From Celeribacter sp. HF31 (GTDB lineage Bacteria > Pseudomonadota > Alphaproteobacteria > Rhodobacterales > Rhodobacteraceae): DNA of 64,000 nucleotides. Positions 8,821-17,395 of this stretch are shown piece after piece. The notes beneath the pieces were generated by a model, which was given only the letters and a program-made list of their open reading frames with translations, ran no database searches and was not told the origin of the DNA. Positions within the stretch are counted from its first letter, which is position 1. The number at the start of each line of letters is the position of its first letter. The stretch is from the NCBI RefSeq assembly GCF_011806455.1, contig NZ_JAATOT010000003.1:186001-250000 (forward strand), read 5' to 3'. Position numbers and translations under genes: made by a program.

Positions 8821-10590
8821 ATGTCACTTTTCTCAAATGTACTCGGCGCGTTCAACGACGCGCGTTTGGCACAATCAGATGATCTCGACAAACTGCGAAG
8901 AATGGCCTCGCGTTGGTATCTCATCTACCTTTGGGGGATGACGGCATGTGTGACGGCGATCGCTGCGGGCTGGTCTGACTACTGGGTTCACATTCTAGTC
9001 ATTAACAGCTCTTTGGCGGCGATCTCGACCTACGCGCACAAAAAGGCGCCCGGTGCGGTGCATACCCGCGTCACAATCGCGGGCAGCATGCTCGCCAACT
9101 GGATGAACCTGATCTACGCGGCGTCCCACTACGCCTCGGGCGAGTTCATCCTCGATGCCCACATGATCTACTTCGTCCTTAATTCAATTTTGCTGGCCTA
9201 TTTCTGCTGGCGGACATTGTTCGTCATCAACGCCGTAACGGTCGTTCATCACCTCGGCCTGAACGTTTTGGCGCCGTTGTTGATTTGGCCGTCGGCGGAG
9301 TTCTCATGGTTGCATCTTGCCACGCACGTAGCAATGGCCACGATTGTGACTGTATCCGGGTTGGCCATTTCGGTCACCGTGGCGCGTCTGTTCGCGAAGT
9401 CCTCAAGCATGGTCGTCAAACTCCGCAATGAAATGGCGTCGCGCGAGGCTCTTGAGCAAGAGGAGAAGCGCCTACGTGACGAAGCCACGAAGCGCGAACA
9501 GCTCGAGTTGGAGCAAAAAGAGGCGATTCGTCTTGAAAGGGAAAAAGCCGCAGAGGAGAAACGAGCGCGCGATCAAGAGCAGATGCGTGCACGCGAGGCG
9601 GAGCATGAGCGGGAAGAAGCCCTCCGACGCAGTCAGATTGAGGAGCAGAAAACGGTCGTAGACGCCCTCGCAACCGGGATGAAGCGGCTCTCCCAAGGTG
9701 ATTTGACGACCTCTTTGGATCAAGCATTCCCCACGGCCTACGAGTCTTTGCGCATGGATTTCAATGCGACCGTGGCAAGTCTCTCAGATCTCATTCTGGA
9801 CATCGCCACGAGCGTTGAGACGATCAACAGCAGCTCACGCGAAGTGGTGGCGGCATCAGATGACCTGGCGCGCCGTACGGAGAAATCCGCGGCAACCTTG
9901 GAAGAAACCTCGTCGGCCGCCGATCAATTGGCCGAGTCCGTGCGCGGAGCCGCGGATCGTGCGAAACAAGCCAACCAGGTAGCAACTGTGGCGAACTCAA
10001 AAGCAAACGAAAGCACCAATGTCGTTACCGAGGCCACCAACGCGATGACCGAGATTGAGGAGTCATCGGGACAGATCACCAAGATCATCAGCGTCATCAA
10101 CGACATCGCATTCCAGACAAACCTGTTGGCACTGAACGCCGGAGTCGAAGCGGCCCGAGCAGGTGAGTCAGGACGTGGGTTTGCCGTTGTGGCCTCCGAG
10201 GTGCGCGCCCTCGCGCAACGGTCCGCTGATGCGTCCCGTGAGATTGACACGCTCATCTCAAACTCGAACAGCCAAGTCGAAAAAGGCGTCCGATTGGTCG
10301 GAACCGCGGGCACCGCTTTGGCCGACATTATCTCGGCGGTCACCGACATTGCGGGCCACGTCGATGCCATCGCAACGTCGTCGCAAGAGCAGGCAATCGG
10401 CATTCGCGAAGTAAACTCCTCAGTCTCGGAGCTTGACCGGACGATGCAACAGAACGCCGCGATGACGGAAGAAACGACCGCAGCGCTGCAAATTTTGCGA
10501 AACGAAGCAGACCGGCTGAAATCTCTAATTACCAAGTTTTCTTTGGGGGCTGCTGCGGATGCGGGAGGGCATCAGGCCAAAGTTGCTTAG
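8821..10590 (+). CDS. Methyl-accepting chemotaxis protein
   Basis: A 589-residue receptor. The N-terminal 190 residues contain about six membrane segments instead of the usual periplasmic loop, suggesting it senses something in or at the membrane. A long Glu/Arg-rich coiled coil (about residues 195-275) and a HAMP-like unit (about 280-330, [18 protein letters not shown]) follow. The methyl-accepting helical hairpin has the invariant tip [17 protein letters not shown] and [18 protein letters not shown]. It would signal to CheA/CheW. AGGA precedes the ATG at 8821, which is preferred over an upstream alternative. It lies next to a fructose-type uptake operon, but a link is only a guess. Confidence 0.92.
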   Translation: MSLFSNVLGAFNDARLAQSDDLDKLRRMASRWYLIYLWGMTACVTAIAAGWSDYWVHILVINSSLAAISTYAHKKAPGAVHTRVTIAGSMLANWMNLIYAASHYASGEFILDAHMIYFVLNSILLAYFCWRTLFVINAVTVVHHLGLNVLAPLLIWPSAEFSWLHLATHVAMATIVTVSGLAISVTVARLFAKSSSMVVKLRNEMASREALEQEEKRLRDEATKREQLELEQKEAIRLEREKAAEEKRARDQEQMRAREAEHEREEALRRSQIEEQKTVVDALATGMKRLSQGDLTTSLDQAFPTAYESLRMDFNATVASLSDLILDIATSVETINSSSREVVAASDDLARRTEKSAATLEETSSAADQLAESVRGAADRAKQANQVATVANSKANESTNVVTEATNAMTEIEESSGQITKIISVINDIAFQTNLLALNAGVEAARAGESGRGFAVVASEVRALAQRSADASREIDTLISNSNSQVEKGVRLVGTAGTALADIISAVTDIAGHVDAIATSSQEQAIGIREVNSSVSELDRTMQQNAAMTEETTAALQILRNEADRLKSLITKFSLGAAADAGGHQAKVA

Positions 10591-10871
10591 GGGATGTGGC
10601 GTGGAAATGCCCCTCCACGTCTGCTTTGAGGACGCGGGAGTACGGCTTTCACTCCCTAGACCACCAGCAGTTCTGGGCCGTTTGTCTAGACCATGTCCGG
10701 GTCGAGAGCTCATGGTGCCGCAAAGCGGAGAACGGCAGAAAAGAGCCCAGAGTGACTGATGCGGCGCGAGTTTCGAAATGGGGCAAAGGGCTTTGAGCGG
10801 TCCTTGCTCTCAGAAGGAGCCGGCGCCTTGTCGTGATCTACTGTGTCGTTCGCAAAGATCTGCTTTGGTGA
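10591..10871. other. Non-coding gap between chemoreceptor and frcR
   Basis: This 281-bp stretch between convergent genes contains only short ORFs with no coding character. A weak inverted repeat (CGTGGA/TCCACG, near 10600-10620) could help termination. Nothing else recognised. Confidence 0.4.
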
Positions 10872-12083
10872 CTACATCGCCGAAAGACCAGCGTTGGTGT
10901 TCAAAAGGAACTGTGAGAATATCGGGCTGCTGGCTGCGCCAATACCGCGCGCATTGTGGCCAACTTCTCCGGCTACTATCTGGGGTTCGATCAAACCCCT
11001 CTTATCCTGATTGACCAGATAGCGCCGGGTTCTTTCGACCAGTTGGTCGCGCACATCTGAAGGGAAAGCTCCGTCGATCAGCACCGCTTCGAAATCAATA
11101 ACTGAACAAATCGACAAAGACGCCTTGGCCAACTCCTGTGCGGTTTGGCCGATCCAAGGCTCAACGTGTCGGGACAGGCTGCTCCAATCCTGGGGCTGTT
11201 GCCAAAGAGCAGAGGGATCCATACCGGATTCGGTTACGCGCGCTTCTAAGAGATGGATTGAGGCCACGTCGATCAATTGCTGCGCCTCACCGAGCGGGCC
11301 TGTGCTGCGCATCGACCCCAGCGCTCCGGCGTTGCCCTGGTTGCCCTCAAATACCGTTCCGTTCAAGACCACTCCGCCGCCGACGAATGAGCCAATAAAA
11401 AAGTAGGCGTAGTCTCGGAACTCGTGCCCGTGACCGTATAAGTGTTCAGCATGGCAAGCCGCTGTCGCGTCGTTGACGACGAAGACTGGAAGGTCGCTGA
11501 AAACTCCGACTTCGGCGGCGAAATGAATGTCCTTCCATGACCGGAACTTCTCGGCGGAGAGGCCAACGAGGTCGTGCCATTTCCAAAGTTCGAAAGGGGT
11601 CCCGATCCCAATGCCACATACGCGGCCTCGCAACTTTGCAGACAGGTTTCCAAGAAGCGTCTCCAACCCTTCTTTTAGAAAATCGAACACAGCATCCGGC
11701 ATTGGATAGTCATAGGTCGTGTGAAGCTGCTCCCGAACGTTCCCGCAAATGTCGAGCAGCAAAAGATCGGCACTTCGACGCCCGATCTTCAGACCGATCG
11801 AAAGAACGCCGTCCGGTTCCAATTCAATCGGGATCGAAGGCTTTCCTACCTTACCTCGCACAGGAGCGCCGCGCCGTATCAGACCATCTTCTTCAAGGTC
11901 TCGCAGGATGGTTGACACCGTGGGTTTGGACAGCCCGGTCCGACGCGCCAAATCGGCTGCGGGGACTGCACGATGACGCTGAAGAAGAGAGAGTATCAGA
12001 CGCTCATTGTGGTCGCGAACACCACTTTGGTTCACGCCCGCAATTTGCTTTCTGATGCTTTCTCCATCCATGGTTTGGAACAT
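10872..12083 (-). CDS. frcR: ROK-family transcriptional regulator of the fructose operon
   Basis: A 403-residue NagC/XylR-type repressor. The N-terminal winged helix (about residues 20-75, LARRTGLSKPTVSTILRDLEEDGLIRR) is followed by a ROK sugar-kinase-like domain with GIGIGTPFE, VVNDATAACHAEHLYG and a glycine-rich FIGSFVGGGVVLNG. The usual ROK zinc-site cysteines are not obvious. GGGAGG lies just upstream of the ATG at 12083, which is preferred to the far upstream in-frame codon. It is divergent from frcB with a matching inverted repeat between them, the arrangement known for frcR-frcBCAK of Sinorhizobium meliloti. The ligand is probably a sugar or sugar phosphate. Confidence 0.85.
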   Translation of the reverse strand: MFQTMDGESIRKQIAGVNQSGVRDHNERLILSLLQRHRAVPAADLARRTGLSKPTVSTILRDLEEDGLIRRGAPVRGKVGKPSIPIELEPDGVLSIGLKIGRRSADLLLLDICGNVREQLHTTYDYPMPDAVFDFLKEGLETLLGNLSAKLRGRVCGIGIGTPFELWKWHDLVGLSAEKFRSWKDIHFAAEVGVFSDLPVFVVNDATAACHAEHLYGHGHEFRDYAYFFIGSFVGGGVVLNGTVFEGNQGNAGALGSMRSTGPLGEAQQLIDVASIHLLEARVTESGMDPSALWQQPQDWSSLSRHVEPWIGQTAQELAKASLSICSVIDFEAVLIDGAFPSDVRDQLVERTRRYLVNQDKRGLIEPQIVAGEVGHNARGIGAASSPIFSQFLLNTNAGLSAM

Positions 12084-12127
12084 AGTTGCCTCCCGAGTGA
12101 AATAAAAGATAATCCCAAACTCATTAG

Positions 12128-12148
12128 TTAGTAAAGTTTCCTTACTAA
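12128..12148. promoter_or_regulatory. Candidate FrcR (ROK) operator
   Basis: TTAGTAA-N7-TTACTAA is a perfect 7-bp inverted repeat midway between the divergent frcR and frcB genes. It matches the AT-rich palindrome style of ROK regulators. A TTGACA (12149-12154), a good -35 box for frcB, abuts it directly, so binding should block the promoter. Confidence 0.7.
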
Positions 12149-12243
12149 TTGACACGGGCAGCGGAATCGGGTTTTTTGGGGGCAGGACTGGATCAGGGAG
12201 GAGCCTTATCCAGAACTCAAAAAGTTTCTTGTGGGAGGAAAAC

Positions 12244-13254
12244 ATGAAAACTCTAGTGACCACCTCGGCTTTGGCCCTGACAGTGATGGCCGGCGCAGCC
12301 TATGCGGAGACCAATGCCTGCCTAATCACAAAGACCGATACCAATCCCTTCTTTGTGAAGATGAAGGAAGGCGCGACGGAGGCGGCACAAGCTGGCGGCA
12401 TTAAGCTTTCGACTTATGCAGGCAAGTATGACGGCGACGTTGAAACCCAAGTCGCCGCCGTTGAAACCTGCATCGCATCCGGTGCAAAAGGCATCCTGAT
12501 CACTCCGACAGACAGCCGCGCGTTGGTTCCTGTCATCACGCAAGCACGCGAAGCCGGTGCGCTGGTGATCGCATTGGACACCGCTTTCGAACCCATTGAC
12601 GCCGCCGATGCGACATTCGCCACGGACAACTTCAAGGCGGGCGTTTTGATTGGCGAATGGGCCAGGGCGAAAATGGGTGCGGATGCAGCCAACGCAAAAA
12701 TCGCCCTGCTGGACCTGAATGCGTCGGAAATTTCTGTCGACTACCAGCGCGACAACGGTTTCTTGCAAGGGTTTGGCATCGACATCAAAGATCCGACGGA
12801 CATTGGTGACGAAGATGATCCGCGCATCGTTGGGAATGACGTGACTGACGGCTCGTCTGAAGGGGGTCGTACGGCGATGGAAAACCTGTTGCAGATCGAT
12901 CCAGACATCAACCTTGTCTACACCATCAACGAACCTGCGGCTGCGGGTGCATATGAGGCGCTTAAGTCCTTTGGTAAGGAAAAGGATGTTCTGATCGTAT
13001 CCGTTGACGGTGGCTGCCCCGGCGTGAACGATATCGCAGGAGGCGTGATTGGCGCAACTTCGATGCAGTTCCCGCTGCTGATGGCGTCTAAAGGCATAGA
13101 AGCAATCAAGACCTTTGCTGAAACCGGTGAAAAGCCACAAAACAGCGAAGGCTTGGATTTCTTCAACACCGGGGTGGAACTGATCACCGATGAACCTGTC
13201 GATGGCGTGCCCTCCATCACTTCGGCCGAAGGCCTGAAAAAGTGCTGGGGTTGA
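12244..13254 (+). CDS. frcB: Fructose-type ABC transporter, periplasmic binding protein
   Basis: A 336-residue periplasmic binding protein of the ribose/fructose group (Peripla_BP_4). It has a signal peptide ending GAAYA-E (about residue 22), then [38 protein letters not shown] and a C-terminal [13 protein letters not shown]-like hinge region. The ATG at 12244 has GGAGGA 6 nt upstream. Operon order and product lengths match frcBCAK of S. meliloti, a high-affinity fructose system that also takes ribose and mannose. Fructose is therefore the leading substrate but is inferred. A GC-rich hairpin separates it from frcC. Confidence 0.88.
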   Translation: MKTLVTTSALALTVMAGAAYAETNACLITKTDTNPFFVKMKEGATEAAQAGGIKLSTYAGKYDGDVETQVAAVETCIASGAKGILITPTDSRALVPVITQAREAGALVIALDTAFEPIDAADATFATDNFKAGVLIGEWARAKMGADAANAKIALLDLNASEISVDYQRDNGFLQGFGIDIKDPTDIGDEDDPRIVGNDVTDGSSEGGRTAMENLLQIDPDINLVYTINEPAAAGAYEALKSFGKEKDVLIVSVDGGCPGVNDIAGGVIGATSMQFPLLMASKGIEAIKTFAETGEKPQNSEGLDFFNTGVELITDEPVDGVPSITSAEGLKKCWG

Positions 13255-13273
13255 TCCTGAGGTAAACCCTCTG

Positions 13274-13303
13274 GCGGGGCGTCAATGCGCCCTGCCGCCC
13301 CGC
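13274..13303 (+). promoter_or_regulatory. Intercistronic hairpin frcB-frcC
   Basis: GCGGGGC and GCCCCGC form a perfect 7-bp stem between the binding-protein and permease genes. There is no U run. Such hairpins commonly protect the upstream mRNA from 3' decay, giving more binding protein than permease. Confidence 0.5.
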
Positions 13304-13368
13304 TTCACCTTATCACCTTTTGACGGAATCTGACGCTGCCGCTACGTTTGTCGGTATGGGAGAGAAAC

Positions 13369-14451
13369 ATGTCTGAACCAATGACGCCGGCCCAAAAGGG
13401 CCAAGATTTCGAACAAACTTTGGATAAGAGCGATGCCAAAGTCGCTGCGTTCGAAGTCAAACACCACACGTTACTGGACCGCATTCAGCACCTGCTTCAC
13501 AACAATCCGACGCTTGTGCCAGTTATTGTTCTGGTCATAAGCCTCGTCGCCTTCGGCATTATTGCGGGCGGAAAATTCTTCTCGGCCTTTAACCTAAGCC
13601 TGATCCTTCAGCAGGTTTCTATCATCGGTATCCTTGCCGCGGCCCAATCTCTGATCATTTTGACCGCGGGCATCGACCTTTCGGTTGCCGCGATCATGGT
13701 GCTGATGTCGGTCGTCATGGGCAATCTGGCGGTATTTGCCGGTGTTCCCTCAGGCATTGCCATACTGGCCGGCCTTGCAGGTGGCGTTGGTGCTGGCCTG
13801 ATGAACGGCTGGTTCATCACGCGGGTCAAGCTGCCGCCTTTCATCACCACCTTGGGCACTTGGTCGATCTTCTATGCGCTGTTGTTGTGGCTCTCGGGCG
13901 CGCAATCCATCAGAGGGCAGGATATCGACACTGAAGCACCTTTCCTGAAATTCTTCGGGGCGACGTTCAACATCGGCGGTGCAAGGATTACCCTGAGCGC
14001 CGTGCTGATGATCGCCATCTTTGTCGTGCTTTGGTACATGCTGAACAAGACAGCCTGGGGCCGTCATGTCTACGCCATTGGCGATGACAAGGAGGCCGCC
14101 GATCTGTCGGGCATCCGCACAGATCGCACGTTGCTTTCCGTCTATGGGCTGTCAGGTTTTGTATGCGCTCTGGCAGGCTGGGCATCCATCGGTCGCGTTG
14201 GCTCGATCTCGCCTCAGTCCTTTTATGAAGGCAACCTCGACTCGATCACTGCCGTGGTGATCGGCGGCATCTCTCTCTTTGGTGGGCGCGGCTCCATTCT
14301 CGGCGCTTTGTTCGGTGCGCTTATTGTGGGCGTGTTCCGCTCTGGCTTGCGCATGTCCGGTGTCGATGTCCTTTGGCAGGTCTTCGCCATCGGCTGGCTC
14401 ATCATCATCGCGGTCGCAATCGACCAATGGATCAGAAGGGTTTCGGCATAA
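13369..14451 (+). CDS. frcC: Fructose-type ABC transporter, permease
   Basis: A 360-residue inner-membrane permease of the BPD_transp_2 (RbsC) family with eight to ten hydrophobic segments beginning near residue 50. It carries the family phrases LTAGIDLSVAAIMVL, NGWFITRVKLPPFITTLGT and AVVIGGISLFGGRGSILGALFGALI. The first 45 residues are a soluble N-terminal extension. GGAGA precedes the ATG. The last base of its stop codon is the first base of the frcA start, so translation is coupled. Confidence 0.9.
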   Translation: MSEPMTPAQKGQDFEQTLDKSDAKVAAFEVKHHTLLDRIQHLLHNNPTLVPVIVLVISLVAFGIIAGGKFFSAFNLSLILQQVSIIGILAAAQSLIILTAGIDLSVAAIMVLMSVVMGNLAVFAGVPSGIAILAGLAGGVGAGLMNGWFITRVKLPPFITTLGTWSIFYALLLWLSGAQSIRGQDIDTEAPFLKFFGATFNIGGARITLSAVLMIAIFVVLWYMLNKTAWGRHVYAIGDDKEAADLSGIRTDRTLLSVYGLSGFVCALAGWASIGRVGSISPQSFYEGNLDSITAVVIGGISLFGGRGSILGALFGALIVGVFRSGLRMSGVDVLWQVFAIGWLIIIAVAIDQWIRRVSA

Positions 14452-15227
14452 TGACCACTCCAGTTGTACAAGCTCGCGGTATCGTAAAGCGCTATGGCCA
14501 CGTGACCGCCATCGACCACTCAGACTTTGAACTGCGCCCGGGTGAAGTCCTGGCCGTCATCGGGGACAACGGCGCCGGCAAATCCTCGATCGTCAAAGCG
14601 ATCTGCGGCGCCACCATCCCTGACGAAGGCGAGATACTGATCGAAGGCAAGCCGGTGAAGTTCAATTCGCCCATCGAGGCGCGGGATATGGGGATCGAGA
14701 TCGTCTATCAGAACCTCGCTCTTTCACCAGCGCTTTCGATTGCCGACAACATGTTCACCGGTCGGGAAATCCGCAAAGAAGGCTGGATGGGGAAAATCCT
14801 TCGGATGCTGGACAAGCCCGCCATGGAAAAGTTCGCACGCGAAAAGCTGACCGAGCTTGGTCTCATGACCGTCCAGTCGATCAAGCAGCCGGTCGAGACG
14901 CTTTCGGGGGGGCAACGCCAAGGCGTCGCGGTGGCCCGCGCAGCCGCCTTTGCCACCAAGTTCATTATCATGGATGAACCCACGGCGGCTTTGGGGGTCA
15001 AGGAAAGCCGCAAGGTTCTGGAGCTGATCCAGGACGTGCGGGCCCGTGGTATCCCGATCATCCTGATCAGCCACAACATGCCTCATGTGTTTGAGGTTGC
15101 AGACCGCATTCACATTCACCGTCTGGGCAAGCGCCTCTGCACCATCGACCCCAAGGATTATACAATGTCCGATGCGGTCGCCTTCATGACCGGGGCGAAA
15201 GAACCCCCGGCTCAGGACGCCGCATGA
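14451..15227 (+). CDS. frcA: Fructose-type ABC transporter, ATPase
   Basis: A 258-residue single-domain ATPase that powers FrcBC uptake. It shows Walker A GDNGAGKSS, Q-loop IVYQNLALS, signature LSGGQRQGVAVARA and Walker B FIIMDEPTAAL followed by the H-loop SHNM. Most ribose-type systems have two fused ATPase domains; FrcA-type proteins have one, as seen here. Start and stop overlap both neighbours (TAATG with frcC, ATGA with frcK). Confidence 0.92.
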   Translation: MTTPVVQARGIVKRYGHVTAIDHSDFELRPGEVLAVIGDNGAGKSSIVKAICGATIPDEGEILIEGKPVKFNSPIEARDMGIEIVYQNLALSPALSIADNMFTGREIRKEGWMGKILRMLDKPAMEKFAREKLTELGLMTVQSIKQPVETLSGGQRQGVAVARAAAFATKFIIMDEPTAALGVKESRKVLELIQDVRARGIPIILISHNMPHVFEVADRIHIHRLGKRLCTIDPKDYTMSDAVAFMTGAKEPPAQDAA

Positions 15228-15853
15228 ATGACCCAAAAGAAACCGCCGAGGCACTCTTGGATCGTATTCTGGCGGTGCCTCGTGCCGGAAAGCGTCGGCT
15301 TATTGCTCTTGTCGGTCAACCTGCTTCAGGAAAATCGACCCTGTCGAACATTCTGGCCGAACTTATGACAGAGGCAGGTTGCCGCACATCGGTTGTACCG
15401 ATGGATGGCTTTCACCTCGACAATCAAATTCTGATCTCGCAAGGCCTTCTGCCACGCAAAGGAGCACCGGAAACATTTGATGTCGATGGGTTGTTCCGGC
15501 TGATAAAGACTCTTCGCTCCGCGGATACCGTATTCTTTCCAGTCTTTGATCGTGAACGCGATATCTCTATCGCAGGGGCAGGTATGCTTTCGGACGACTG
15601 TGACAGCGTGATTGTCGAAGGCAACTACCTCTTGCTGGATGCACCCGGTTGGCGTGACCTGAAGGACTGTTGGGACTTATCAGTTCAGCTTGATGTTCCA
15701 ATCCCAATTCTGCGGGAGCGTCTTGTGGACCGGTGGTTGGCTTACGGTTTGACGCTAAATCAGGCGATCACCCGTGCGGAGGGAAATGATCTGAGAAATG
15801 CGGAGTTGATCGCCGCGCACTCATTGTCGGCCGACGTCATCATCACGGCTTAA
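15224..15853 (+). CDS. frcK: FrcK-like P-loop kinase
   Basis: A 209-residue P-loop protein related to uridine kinase and pantothenate kinase (PRK/URK family). It has Walker A GQPASGKST, the substrate-region motif PMDGFHLDN and a VIVEGNYLLLD strand. It overlaps frcA by ATGA and closes the operon. In S. meliloti frcK sits in the same place; its substrate is, to my knowledge, not established. Phosphorylation of the imported sugar is a reasonable guess but not shown by the sequence. Confidence 0.82.
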   Translation: MNDPKETAEALLDRILAVPRAGKRRLIALVGQPASGKSTLSNILAELMTEAGCRTSVVPMDGFHLDNQILISQGLLPRKGAPETFDVDGLFRLIKTLRSADTVFFPVFDRERDISIAGAGMLSDDCDSVIVEGNYLLLDAPGWRDLKDCWDLSVQLDVPIPILRERLVDRWLAYGLTLNQAITRAEGNDLRNAELIAAHSLSADVIITA

Positions 15854-16308
15854 CTGCCGCGAAGCGTACACTCTAGCAATTTTCGGCAAAAATCTGTTTT
15901 CCGGCCTATGCTGATGCCCAATGTGATCAATGGTGCCCTAAGCGGGAGGGATAAATGACTTGTTTGTCCCGCACTGCTGACCTTGGGTCCTGGACTATGC
16001 TGCGCGGTGCTCAAATCCTGATCGAAGAATGGAGGAAACACGTCAACACGAAACGCCCCCACAGTGCTCTGGGCTACCGCCCACCGGCCCCCGAAACCAT
16101 CATCCAGATGGACCAAAGGCCGATCATGCACGAACAATCAAATTGGACCACTCAAGTGGGGCGGATCAGCGCCGATTCAAAAAGCAGTAATCGCGACGTG
16201 ACCGCTGCGCCTGTTGCATCTGACGTCAGAGGCATCGGTGCGCGGGGGCGGGGCGTTCTGAGCGCCCGCCTTTGTCTGTCGGAGTAGAGTCAGGCGCTCA
16301 GGGCATGA
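15854..16308. other. Gap with IS remnant between frcK and the next operon
   Basis: This 455-bp stretch carries the transposase tail at 16008-16140 and otherwise no gene. An inverted repeat GCGGGA/TCCCGC (near 15942-15972) lies just before the remnant. Confidence 0.55.
16008..16140 (+). pseudogene. IS3-family transposase, C-terminal remnant
   Basis: The plus strand encodes about 43 residues with ILIEEWRKHVNTKRPHSAL then GYRPPAPETI and MDQRP. This is the last part of the DDE integrase domain of IS3-group transposases. Upstream catalytic segments are absent, and the flanking TGGACCACTCAAGTGG is reminiscent of an IS end. It marks past insertion-sequence activity at the junction between the frc cluster and the next operon. 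Confidence 0.75.
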
Positions 16309-16420
16309 TTACGCCCATGCGTCGTTCCAGGCGCGGAACAGCGCGTATTGGCTGTCGACATAGGCTTTTTGTGCCGACATGCCCACCGCCATAAGCTCCC
16401 GCTCTTTGCGGGCCTGTGCC
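16309..16420 (-). pseudogene. Orphan coding-like tail
   Basis: On the minus strand, directly after the SorC-type regulator and in another frame, about 35 codons read KERELMAVGMSAQKAY and then ALFRAWNDAWA before a TAA. The composition looks coding (the C-terminus of an enzyme), but no start or remainder is present and I cannot name the family. It may be the stump of a gene lost together with the adjacent IS. Confidence 0.3.
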
Positions 16421-16421
16421 T

Positions 16422-17360
16422 CTAATCGGCCAACTTGACAGCCAAAGCCTCGTTCAGGACGACCTGCGAGGCGTAGCCCCCGCGAAGGGCCGCGCGTGTC
16501 GCGTCCAATTTCTCCAGTCCGCTCACAACCAAAAGCCCCGACATGTTCCGAAGCAGCGCATGGTCGGCACTGATCATACGACGGTCCAGCTCTCCGAGCA
16601 CAGGCTCGCCCTGCGCATCGACGAACCGGCCTGCGATGATCCCCACGGCGCCTTTCGACACATACTCCGCCACATCTGCCGGCGTGGCGATATTGAACTG
16701 AACCACATGGGTATTCTCGGTGCAGGGGCTGAGCGAATAGATCGCCTTGGTGCAATCGCCCAGGAGCCTGATCTGCTCTGAGATGATCGGTTCCTGGCGC
16801 AATCGCTCCGCCAAAGACGCCTCGGAACACACGGCAGGGGCGTTGAGGTTGATGCATTGGGCCGACAGGCGGCGCGCGATCTCGGTGGTGCAGCTTTCGC
16901 AGGTCGGCAACAGCGGGTTGGCCAAAGAACCGATCAACTGACGCACCACCAGCCCGTCCACCGGCCACCACGGCACGCGTTCGGACACGAAAGAGACCGT
17001 TTGCCCCCAGCTCACCCCCAAAGTTTCCCCGGCCTCGACGAAATCGGGCAAAAGCTGTGCCGCGGCGTCGCAGACCTGAAGCATCGTCTCGGCGGCATTT
17101 TCCTCTTCGGGCACCACATGCGCGCCCTCGAGGCCGTAGATCTCGCACAACCGATCCGCCAGATCGTTCACCCGAAAATGCGTGCCGGAGATTTTCACCC
17201 CCACGATCTGACGTTCGCGCGCCAATCGCAGATAGGTGATCACCGTGGGCCGCGACAGCCCCATTTTCTTGGCAATCTCGGCCTGATTGAGCCCCTTGAT
17301 GTAATAAAGCCAAGCCGCTTCGGCAACGGTGCGGTCGGTCGGGTGGTTGGCACGCACCAT
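16422..17360 (-). CDS. SorC/DeoR-type sugar-binding transcriptional regulator
   Basis: A 312-residue regulator with an N-terminal helix-turn-helix (about residues 10-50, AWLYYIKGLNQAEIAKKMGLSR) and a C-terminal sugar-phosphate-binding domain typical of SorC/EryD proteins (GVSWGQTV, GIIAGRFVDAQGEPV, VVSGLEKLDATRAALRGGY). AAAGGAG lies 8 nt before the ATG. It is the last gene of the polyol operon, 35 bp after the aldolase-like gene, so it probably controls its own operon. The effector is likely a phosphorylated pathway intermediate. Confidence 0.87.
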   Translation of the reverse strand: MVRANHPTDRTVAEAAWLYYIKGLNQAEIAKKMGLSRPTVITYLRLARERQIVGVKISGTHFRVNDLADRLCEIYGLEGAHVVPEEENAAETMLQVCDAAAQLLPDFVEAGETLGVSWGQTVSFVSERVPWWPVDGLVVRQLIGSLANPLLPTCESCTTEIARRLSAQCINLNAPAVCSEASLAERLRQEPIISEQIRLLGDCTKAIYSLSPCTENTHVVQFNIATPADVAEYVSKGAVGIIAGRFVDAQGEPVLGELDRRMISADHALLRNMSGLLVVSGLEKLDATRAALRGGYASQVVLNEALAVKLAD

Positions 17361-17395
17361 CTCCGGGAACTCCTTTGAAAAACAGGTATGCGACC

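Noticed and set aside
8389-15989. 14-bp direct repeat GCTGACCTTGGGTC at 8389-8402 and 15976-15989, a possible attachment-site pair
   Set aside because: Several 14-bp matches are expected by chance in 64 kb, the flanks do not match, and it does not overlap the tRNA end.
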